DNA of 64,000 nt, from assembly GCF_014295035.1 (NCBI RefSeq), contig NZ_CP060404.1:2940501-3004500 (forward strand), read 5' to 3'. The position numbers were made by a program, and so were the translations under genes. Below the pieces are notes generated by a model. It was not told where the DNA came from. It worked only from the letters and a program-made list of their open reading frames with translations, and searched no databases. Shown here one piece after another: positions 57,677-64,000 of the stretch; the first letter of the stretch is position 1; each line of letters begins with the position of its first letter. Source of the stretch: Streptomyces buecherae. Lineage in GTDB: Bacteria > Actinomycetota > Actinomycetes > Streptomycetales > Streptomycetaceae.

Positions 57677-60418
57677 CTACCGCCGCTCCGCTTTGGCGTC
57701 CTCGGACTTCGCGTAGCCGATGTCCTGGTAGCGCGGGCTGGCCAGGCCGAAGGCGCCCACGTTGGCCAGGCTGGAACGGGCCGCGATCAGTTGCGGGCGC
57801 TGGAAGAGGGGCAGGGAGCCGGCGGCGGCCCAGATACGGGCGTCGGCCCGCTGGAGCAGCTTGCGCGCCGCGGACTCGTCCAGCTCGGTGGACGCCTGCT
57901 CGAAGAGCTGGTCGATCTGGTGGGTGCCGACCCGGGTGTAGTTCTGCTCCACGAGCAGCGAGCCGTCGGCCGCCGGGCGCGGCTTGGCGAAGATCGGGCG
58001 GGCGTCGGTGGCCGGGAAGGCCGTGGCCGGCCAGGAGTAGAGGGCCAGGTCGAAGTCGCCCTTGGCGACGTAGGTACGGAAGTACTGGTCGTCGGGGACG
58101 CGCACGACGTCGGTCTGGACGCCGATCCTGCCGAGCATCGCCACGATGCGCTCCCCGACCTCGCGCACCTGCTCGGTCCCGGGGCCGCTGGGCAGCACGA
58201 ACCGGAGCAGCAGCGGCCGGCCGTCCTTGACCCGCACCGGCGCGCCACCGGGCAGCGCCCGGGGCCCGGTGTCCCCGGCCCGGTCGGCGCCCCGCCGGTC
58301 GCCTCCGTCGCCCGCCGGGCCCCGGCCCCGCGGGCGGTCGCGTTCCGGCTGGTCCCGGCCCGGGGCGCGGGCCACCGCGCCGGCCGCGCCCGCGGCACCC
58401 GCCTGACCCGCCGCGTCGGCGGCATCGCCGGGGGCGGGGGCGGGGTCGTCGTCGAGGGTAGGGGTGTCGGCGGCCGGGTCCGGGTCGGCCGCGGCGTCGG
58501 AGTCCGCGTCGGCGTCGGCGTCGGCATCCGCGTCGGCGTCGGCGTCGGCATCCGCGGCGTCGGAGTCCGTGTCGGCAACTGCGTCGGCAGCGGCCGGTGC
58601 GCCGGTGCGCACGCCGGTGTTCGGGCGGGCGCCGGTGCCGGTGCCGGTGCCCGGGTCCGTACCCGGGTCCGCCTCCCCGTTCTCGTCGGCGTCCCGCTTG
58701 GCGTCCGCCGACTGGCGTGGCAGGGGGCCGTCGCCCTGTTGCCAGCCCGCGTCGGCGAGCAGCGAGCGGGCCGCGGCGGCGTCCAGGCCGCCGAGGGCGC
58801 CGCTGTTGTCCCGGTATCCGTGCTGGCCCGCCATGGTCAGGTGGCTGCCGAGCGGCTTCGCCGACAGGCCGAGCGGCTCGAAGACCGCGTCGGTCAGCGC
58901 CTCGCGGTCGATGGCCCGCGCGACGGCCCGGCGCACCCGCTCGTCGGCGAGCGGCCCGGCCGTACCGTTCAGGGCGAGCTGGGTGTAGGCGGGCGCGAGG
59001 GACCTGCGGACGGTGAACGCGCCGAGCGCCCTGGTCTCGGCCGCGCGCCGGGCCGCCGCCGCGCGCTCGTCGGCCACCGCCCGTACGGCGGCGGCACGCT
59101 CCCGTCGCGGGCCGTACTCGATCACCCAGGAGCGCAGCGCGCCGGCCGCGCTGACCATGCCCGCCCGCCCGGCCCCCAGCTCGGGCGTCGTGCCGCCGGC
59201 CACGTTCGGGCCGGCCCCGGCCGGTGCCCCGCCGGCCGGCCGCTCGGCGCCCGCCACCCCGGGCGCCTCGCCGGTGCCGCCCGCCGCCGCGACGCGGTCG
59301 GCGGTGGCGGCGTCCACCTCGGCCACGTCGAGCCGGCCGGAGGCCAGCGCGGCGGCCCGCTCGGCGCGCGGCACCGGTGTCAGCACCAGCTTGTCGAGCC
59401 GCGCGGGATCGCCCCACCAGCGCGGGTTGCGCACCAGCGTCAGCGGGGCCTCGGCCTCCGCCGCGCGCCCGTGCCGGTCCCGGCCCCGGTCCTCGCGCCG
59501 CCCGTCACGCGGGCCGCGCTCCGCGCTCTGCGTCTCGGCTGCCTCGGCCGCCTCGGCCGCCTCGGCCGCGCCCGCCTCGTCGCCCGACGTGCCCGGCCCG
59601 CGATCGGCCTGCTGATCCTGCTCGGCCCGCTCGGCCTGGTCGGCCGGTCCGTCTTGGTCGGCCGGGTTGCCCTGGTCGGCCCGCCGGCCCTGCTCGGCGC
59701 GGTCCGCGTCCTGTCGGACCGGCATGAACGGGCCGGCGCTGGCCGGGAGTTGGCGCCTGGCGCCCTCGTTGAACGCCTTCGGGTCGCCCATCACGCTCTT
59801 CGGGTACAGCGGCGTGAACAGGGCCCGCCAGTCCGCGTACGGGCGGCGGAAGGTGACCTCCACCTCGCCGGGTTCGCGGCCCGGCGCGATGCGCTCGATG
59901 CGCTCGTAACCGGCGTTGCGGGCCGTCCAGTACGCCCGGTCCTTGCCCCGCAGGGCCCGCCACTGGGCCCGGAAGTCGGCCACGCCCAGCGCCCGGCCGT
60001 CGCTCCAGGCGGCCTCGGGGTTGAGTCGGTAGCGCACCACCTGTCGCGGCTCGCGGTCGGTGACCTCGGCCGACTCCAGGTAGTCGGGGTTGCGGACGGC
60101 GCGGCCCCGCGCGTCGAGGGTGAACAGCATGGGCAGCACCGCGCCGACCACCCGGTCGGTGCCGGCGTCGGCCTTCGCGTGGAAGGCGTTGAGGGTGGCG
60201 GGCCTGGCGTCCACGGCCCAGCGCACGGTGCCGCGCCCGGACAGCTCGGCTCGGGCGGCGTCGGCGACGTCGTGCGAGACTGGCGCCGCCGCCGCGTCCT
60301 CGCCCCCGGAACTACACCCGGCCAGCAGCGGAAGCGGCAGCAGCGCCCCGGCCGCGAACAGCGCGGCGCAGCGGCGGGTACGGGTCGCCGGGCCCCTCGT
60401 GACGCCGTCGACGGGCAT
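57677..60418 (-). CDS. very large family 5 solute-binding lipoprotein with low-complexity insertions
   Basis: ATG 60418 follows GGAGG. The 913-residue lipoprotein has lipobox L-L-A-G-C-S and family 5 features: V-R-Y-R-L-N-P-E-A-A-W-S-D-G-R-A-L-G-V-A-D-F near the start, L-A-L-N-G-T-A-G-P-L-A-D-E-R-V-R-R-A-V-A-R-A-I-D-R, and D-L-A-L-Y-S-W-P-A-T-A-F near the end. Normal members have about 540-600 residues. The excess comes from a charged insert (residues about 232-326, rich in D-Q, A-E, D-R) and a second insert (about 577-728) with D-A-D-A repeats and Gly/Arg/Pro-rich sequence. No permease or ATPase gene is adjacent, so it is an orphan binding protein. Confidence 0.88.
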   Translation of the reverse strand: MPVDGVTRGPATRTRRCAALFAAGALLPLPLLAGCSSGGEDAAAAPVSHDVADAARAELSGRGTVRWAVDARPATLNAFHAKADAGTDRVVGAVLPMLFTLDARGRAVRNPDYLESAEVTDREPRQVVRYRLNPEAAWSDGRALGVADFRAQWRALRGKDRAYWTARNAGYERIERIAPGREPGEVEVTFRRPYADWRALFTPLYPKSVMGDPKAFNEGARRQLPASAGPFMPVRQDADRAEQGRRADQGNPADQDGPADQAERAEQDQQADRGPGTSGDEAGAAEAAEAAEAAETQSAERGPRDGRREDRGRDRHGRAAEAEAPLTLVRNPRWWGDPARLDKLVLTPVPRAERAAALASGRLDVAEVDAATADRVAAAGGTGEAPGVAGAERPAGGAPAGAGPNVAGGTTPELGAGRAGMVSAAGALRSWVIEYGPRRERAAAVRAVADERAAAARRAAETRALGAFTVRRSLAPAYTQLALNGTAGPLADERVRRAVARAIDREALTDAVFEPLGLSAKPLGSHLTMAGQHGYRDNSGALGGLDAAAARSLLADAGWQQGDGPLPRQSADAKRDADENGEADPGTDPGTGTGTGARPNTGVRTGAPAAADAVADTDSDAADADADADADADADADADSDAAADPDPAADTPTLDDDPAPAPGDAADAAGQAGAAGAAGAVARAPGRDQPERDRPRGRGPAGDGGDRRGADRAGDTGPRALPGGAPVRVKDGRPLLLRFVLPSGPGTEQVREVGERIVAMLGRIGVQTDVVRVPDDQYFRTYVAKGDFDLALYSWPATAFPATDARPIFAKPRPAADGSLLVEQNYTRVGTHQIDQLFEQASTELDESAARKLLQRADARIWAAAGSLPLFQRPQLIAARSSLANVGAFGLASPRYQDIGYAKSEDAKAERR
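58495..58575 (-). repeat. Asp-Ala coding repeat in the large lipoprotein
   Basis: GTCGGC and GTCGGCGTCGGCATCCGC units (plus strand) repeat in frame and encode a run of alternating Asp and Ala, with occasional Ser. A slippage-prone array inside the second insert. Confidence 0.85.
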
Positions 60419-60767
60419 GGCTGGTACCTCCGGGTGACTTCGCCGCTCATCGGATGGACTGATCACCCACTGAAGGCGACGGCACGTGGCACGCCACGCC
60501 GACACGGCGGGTCACAACTCAACGCCACCCGGCCGGCCTAGCCCATTCTGACCAGCGGCGTCGTGGTCGCGAAGGCGCGCCACCCGGACGGCCTAGCGGT
60601 GCCGAATCGGGCCCTCGCGCGGGTCTAGTCTTTGAGGCGGGAGGGGCGCGATATGACCGGTGTGCGCCCAGAATCCCGGCAGATCTCTTCCCAACAGCGG
60701 GCGCGGCGCGCGACACTCGCTGTCGCATGAGTGTCGCCGTCCGCAACCGCGGAAGTGAGGACAAGTC
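60419..60767. promoter_or_regulatory. divergent promoter region
   Basis: About 350 bases between the large lipoprotein gene and the plus-strand small gene. It includes a less GC-rich patch near 60610-60690. No hairpin or ORF with a ribosome site was found; promoters in both directions are assumed. Confidence 0.4.
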
Positions 60768-61052
60768 ATGTCCGTGCACGATGAACTGACGGCCGTTCAG
60801 CGAAGTCTCGACGACCTGGTCCGCTCCGTCGGGCGCCTGGAGAAACAGATCGGGTCCGACAGTCTGGACGTCCGCAGGGTGCGTACCGACGCGGACCATC
60901 TCCGCGAGAGCGTCGCGCTGTTGCGCGCGGCGTCCCCCTCGGAACGGGTCCGGACGGAGCGGGTGCCCATCCCCGACACCCCCTACGACCGCACGCTGTG
61001 GGCGGACGCCGAGGACGAGGGCCTCGGCTCCCGGGAGGGCCGCGCCCCCTAG
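60768..61052 (+). CDS. small coiled-coil-like hypothetical protein
   Basis: ATG 60768 follows GTGAGG. The 94-residue protein has an N-terminal helix with heptad spacing (L-T-A-V-Q-R-S-L-D-D-L-V-R-S-V-G-R-L-E-K), then D-H-L-R-E-S-V-A-L-L-R-A-A, and an acidic tail with I-P-D-T-P-Y-D-R-T-L-W. I recall similar proteins upstream of the second sdh locus in streptomycetes but no known role. It could be co-transcribed with the sdh genes despite the 570-base gap. Confidence 0.75.
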   Translation: MSVHDELTAVQRSLDDLVRSVGRLEKQIGSDSLDVRRVRTDADHLRESVALLRAASPSERVRTERVPIPDTPYDRTLWADAEDEGLGSREGRAP

Positions 61053-61619
61053 TGAAGCCGCTCCACCGCCGGCAGGCCGGGGCCCGGGCACCGGCGCGCG
61101 CCGCACGGCGCGTGGCCGCCCGGGCCGCGCCACTCCCCCGGCCGGGCGCCCCCGGAGCGCCACCACGCCGGGGCGTACGGCGGGCCCGGCGCCCGCCCGG
61201 CGCGTGCGGTGCGCCGGCGCCCCGCGACCGGCCGGTCGCCGCGGGCCAGGGCCGTACGGCCCGGCCGACGCCGGCGACCACCGCACCACCATCCCGCCCC
61301 GGTACACCCAGCCGCACCCCCGCGCGCACGCCCGTCCGCGCGCCGGCCCGCGCTCACGCACCCGCGCGGCCGCCCGTACGCCACCGGCCGCCCGGGGGCG
61401 CCGCCCACCCCGCCGCGCCGGCCCGCTCTCCGGCACCCGCCCCGCACCGCGCCACACCCGCACCACGCGCCCCGCCGCACGGCACCCGCACCACACCGCT
61501 CACCGCCCCACCCGTCCGCCACCCCGTCCCCCGTCCACCCATCGGCCCATCCACTCATCCGCCCATCCGCCCATCCGCCCGCAGATCCGAGCCGCTACCA
61601 CGCCACCGCGGAGTCTCCC
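61053..61619. promoter_or_regulatory. C-rich leader region of the sdh-type operon
   Basis: About 570 bases, strongly C-biased on the plus strand, with frames coding Pro/Ala/Thr/His nonsense. The end holds five imperfect CCGCCCAT-like units (61543-61582). No gene is credible; the strand bias in C suggests an unstructured leader or C-rich transcript. Confidence 0.5.
61543..61582 (+). repeat. 8-bp imperfect tandem repeat
   Basis: CGGCCCAT, CCACTCAT, CCGCCCAT, CCGCCCAT and CCGCCCGC follow one another from 61543 to 61582, 38 bases before the TTG start of the membrane subunit gene. Confidence 0.85.
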
Positions 61620-62447
61620 TTGGCCACAGGCACCGACCCCCACGTCCGGACGGGAGCGCGCGGCGTGCACGGCACGCTGCGCGCCGCCATCCCGGAACGC
61701 CACCTGCGCACCGACCGCTGGTGGCTGCCGCCCGCCGCGACCGCGGCCGGACTGCTCGCCTTCGTCGTCTACTCGACGTGGCGGGCGTTCTCCAACGCCG
61801 ACTACTACGACGCGCCCTACGTCTCGCCGTTCTACTCGCCGTGCCTGGCCGAGAACTGCGAGCCGATGCGCGACGGCCCCAACTGGGCCCTGGTCGGCAC
61901 CTGGTGGGGCCTGTCCCCCGCGATCCTGATCCTGATCCTGCCGCTGGGCTTCCGGCTGACCTGCTACTACTACCGCAAGGCGTACTACCGCGGCTTCTGG
62001 GCCTCGCCCCCGGCGTGCGCGGTGCCCGAGCCGCGACAGAAGTACACCGGTGAGACCCGCTTCCCGCTGATCATGCAGAACATCCACCGGTACTTCTTCT
62101 ACGCCGCGATGCTCGTCGCCAGCATCCTCACCTACGACACCGTGCTCGCCTTCCGCGACGAGCACTACGAGTGGGGCCACATGGGCCTCGGCACGGTCGT
62201 CTTCCTGGCCAACGCCGTACTGCTGTGGATGTACACGCTCTCCTGCCACTCCTGCCGGCACATCGTCGGCGGGCGGCTCAAGCACTTCTCCAAGCACCCG
62301 GTGCGCTACAAGCTGTGGGGCTGGGTCGGCAAGCTCAACGCCCGGCACGCCAAGCTCGCCTGGTACTCGCTGATCAGCGTGGCGCTCGCGGACCTGTACG
62401 TGTACCTGCTGGCGATCGGAGCCTTCGACGACCCGACCATCTTCTGA
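61620..62447 (+). CDS. sdhC: succinate dehydrogenase / fumarate reductase membrane subunit (Sdh1 type)
   Basis: TTG 61620, with GGAG six bases upstream, gives a 275-residue protein; the ORF upstream is Pro-rich non-coding sequence. It has five hydrophobic segments (T-A-A-G-L-L-A-F-V-V-Y, A-I-L-I-L-I-L-P-L-G, Y-F-F-Y-A-A-M-L-V-A-S-I-L, L-G-T-V-V-F-L-A-N-A-V-L-L, Y-S-L-I-S-V-A-L-A) and conserved residues N-I-H-R-Y near helix 3 and S-C-H-S-C-R-H after helix 4. It anchors the flavoprotein encoded next and passes electrons to or from menaquinone. Order membrane subunit then flavoprotein matches actinobacterial Sdh1 operons; the iron-sulfur gene should follow outside the window. Confidence 0.85.
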   Translation: MATGTDPHVRTGARGVHGTLRAAIPERHLRTDRWWLPPAATAAGLLAFVVYSTWRAFSNADYYDAPYVSPFYSPCLAENCEPMRDGPNWALVGTWWGLSPAILILILPLGFRLTCYYYRKAYYRGFWASPPACAVPEPRQKYTGETRFPLIMQNIHRYFFYAAMLVASILTYDTVLAFRDEHYEWGHMGLGTVVFLANAVLLWMYTLSCHSCRHIVGGRLKHFSKHPVRYKLWGWVGKLNARHAKLAWYSLISVALADLYVYLLAIGAFDDPTIF

Positions 62448-62546
62448 CACCGCCCACGGAAGCGGTGACAACGCGCCCGTGGCGCGGGCGGCGAGCCGCC
62501 CCCGGGGCCCGGGCAACTCCAAGGCTGCGAGAGGGAAACAAGAGAC

Positions 62547-64000
62547 ATGACGCAAGTCGAGCGGCAGGCGTGGGACGTCGTCGTGGTCGGCGCGGGCGGG
62601 GCGGGGCTCCGGGCCGCCATCGCGGCGCGCGAGCAGGGCATGCGCACGGCCGTCATCTGCAAGTCCCTGTTCGGCAAGGCCCACACGGTGATGGCCGAGG
62701 GCGGCATCGCGGCCAGCATGGGCAACGTCAACGAGGGCGACAACTGGCAGGTGCACTTCCGCGACACGATGCGCGGCGGGAAGTTCCTGAACCACTGGCG
62801 GATGGCCGAGCTGCACGCGCGCGAAGCCCCCGACCGGGTCTGGGAGTTGGAGACCTGGGGCGCGCTGTTCGACCGTACGGCCGACGGCCGGATCTCGCAG
62901 CGCAACTTCGGCGGCCACGAGTACCCGCGCCTGGCCCACGTCGGCGACCGCACCGGGCTCGAACTGATCCGCACCCTCCAGCAGAAGATCGTCTCGCTGC
63001 AACAGGAGGACGAGCGGGAGTTCGGCGACCACGAGGCGCGGCTCAAGGTGTTCCAGGAGTGCACCGTCACCCGCGTGCTCAAGGAGGCGGGGCCCGCGGG
63101 CGGGGACGGGGCGCGGGTGGCCGGCGTCTTCGGCTACGAGCGCGAGTCGGGCCGCTTCTTCGTCATCGAGGCGCCGTCGGTGGTGCTGGCCACCGGCGGC
63201 ATCGGCAAGTCCTTCAAGGTGACCTCGAACTCCTGGGAGTACACCGGCGACGGGCACGCGCTGGCGCTGCTGGCCGGCGCCCCGCTGATCAACATGGAGT
63301 TCGTGCAGTTCCACCCGACGGGCATGGTCTGGCCGCCGTCGGTCAAGGGCATCCTGGTCACCGAGTCGGTGCGGGGCGACGGCGGGGTGCTGCGCAACAG
63401 CGAGGGCAAGCGGTTCATGTTCGACTACATCCCGGAGGTCTTCAAGGACAAGTACGCCCTCACCGAGGAGGAGGGCGACCGCTGGTACGAGGACCCGGAC
63501 AACAACCGCCGCCCGCCCGAACTGCTGCCCCGCGACGAGGTGGCCCGCGCCATCAACGCCGAGGTGAAGGCCGGCCGCGGCTCACCGCACGGCGGCGTCT
63601 TCCTCGACGTGTCCACCCGGATGCCGGCCGAGACCATCAAGCGGCGGCTGCCGTCCATGCACCACCAGTTCAAGGAGCTGGCGGACGTGGACATCACGGC
63701 CGAGCCGATGGAGGTCGGCCCGACCTGCCACTACGTCATGGGCGGCGTCGAGGTGGACCCGGACACGGCGGCGGCCACCGGCGTGCCGGGCCTGTTCGCC
63801 GCGGGCGAGGTCGCCGGCGGGATGCACGGCTCCAACCGACTGGGCGGCAACTCGCTCTCCGACCTGCTGGTCTTCGGCCGCAGGGCGGGCCTGTACGCGG
63901 CGCGCCACGCCGCTGACGTCGGCGCCGACCGGCCGGTGGTCGCGGCGGCCGACGCCGCGGCGGCCGAGGCGGAGGCGCTGCGCCCGTTCAGCGCCGAGGA
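62547..64000 (+). CDS. sdhA: succinate dehydrogenase / fumarate reductase flavoprotein subunit, 3' truncated by window
   Basis: ATG 62547 opens a frame that stays open to the window end (484 codons seen; family members have about 640). The FAD dinucleotide fold reads V-V-V-V-G-A-G-G-A-G-L-R-A-A; the flavin attachment segment is H-T-V-M-A-E-G-G-I-A-A. The substrate site has F-H-P-T-G-M-V-W-P, V-R-G-D-G-G-V-L-R-N, and C-H-Y-V-M-G-G; the second FAD-binding segment is L-F-A-A-G-E-V-A-G-G-M-H-G-S-N-R-L-G-G-N-S-L. It oxidises succinate (or reduces fumarate) on the cytoplasmic side, partnered with the membrane subunit 99 bases upstream. Confidence 0.95.
   Translation, partial: MTQVERQAWDVVVVGAGGAGLRAAIAAREQGMRTAVICKSLFGKAHTVMAEGGIAASMGNVNEGDNWQVHFRDTMRGGKFLNHWRMAELHAREAPDRVWELETWGALFDRTADGRISQRNFGGHEYPRLAHVGDRTGLELIRTLQQKIVSLQQEDEREFGDHEARLKVFQECTVTRVLKEAGPAGGDGARVAGVFGYERESGRFFVIEAPSVVLATGGIGKSFKVTSNSWEYTGDGHALALLAGAPLINMEFVQFHPTGMVWPPSVKGILVTESVRGDGGVLRNSEGKRFMFDYIPEVFKDKYALTEEEGDRWYEDPDNNRRPPELLPRDEVARAINAEVKAGRGSPHGGVFLDVSTRMPAETIKRRLPSMHHQFKELADVDITAEPMEVGPTCHYVMGGVEVDPDTAAATGVPGLFAAGEVAGGMHGSNRLGGNSLSDLLVFGRRAGLYAARHAADVGADRPVVAAADAAAAEAEALRPFSAE

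Noticed and set aside
62171..63916. 581-codon plus-strand ORF overlapping the sdh genes
   Set aside because: Out-of-frame shadow; the true flavoprotein frame runs from 62547 to the window end and was hidden because it has no stop inside the window.

Overview
The window is chromosomal DNA from a high-GC actinomycete, almost certainly a Streptomyces or close relative. Evidence: very high GC with strong third-position GC bias, many GTG and one TTG start, four-base ATGA/GTGA gene overlaps, rare TTA codons, a mycothiol gene (mshB), many XRE/DUF397 (Scr1/Scr2-type) regulator modules, and families (DUF5133, DUF6082, DUF6113, DUF6879) I know mainly from streptomycetes. From memory, the set sdh-like genes / typA / oligopeptide ABC operons / mshB matches the S. 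coelicolor region around SCO5106-SCO5126, where bldK lies; I could not check this.

Layout: 1-9.6 kb is mostly housekeeping: a GNAT end, a SirB1-like protein, a huge VanW-type peptidoglycan-binding membrane protein, DUF6113 and mshB (overlapping), a small membrane protein and an S9 peptidase. 9.6-12.3 kb holds two tandem paralogous membrane proteins with low-complexity tails. 12.8-19.4 kb is oligopeptide ABC operon 1 (two genes with TTA codons). 19.6-22 kb is a graspetide locus: precursor (tgmA), ATP-grasp ligase (tgmB) and PIMT-like methyltransferase (tgmC), each overlapping the next. A secreted propeller-like protein and a DUF397/XRE module follow. 25.5-27.8 kb is a second five-gene operon, fully coupled by overlaps, ending in another PIMT-like methyltransferase directly preceded by a 48-residue Pro/Gly-rich peptide with two Asp-Gly sites. 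It has no ATP-grasp gene, and I consider it the best candidate for an undescribed (imiditide-like) peptide system.

27.9-33.8 kb (minus) is ABC operon 2, and 48.6-54.5 kb (minus) is ABC operon 3, a close paralogue in the same gene order. The roughly 15 kb between them looks accessory: a repeat array, a chloramphenicol-type MFS exporter with a candidate leader-peptide attenuator, an alpha/beta hydrolase, a large clade-2 catalase, DUF5133, broken and intact XRE/DUF6879/DUF397 modules, twin GNAT genes, an RsbW-like ATPase and DUF1206. 55.5-64 kb returns to core genes: typA, a very large solute-binding lipoprotein with low-complexity inserts, a small coiled-coil protein, and the membrane and flavoprotein subunits of an Sdh1-type succinate dehydrogenase; the flavoprotein runs off the window end.

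I saw no rRNA, tRNA, CRISPR array, insertion sequence or phage integrase.
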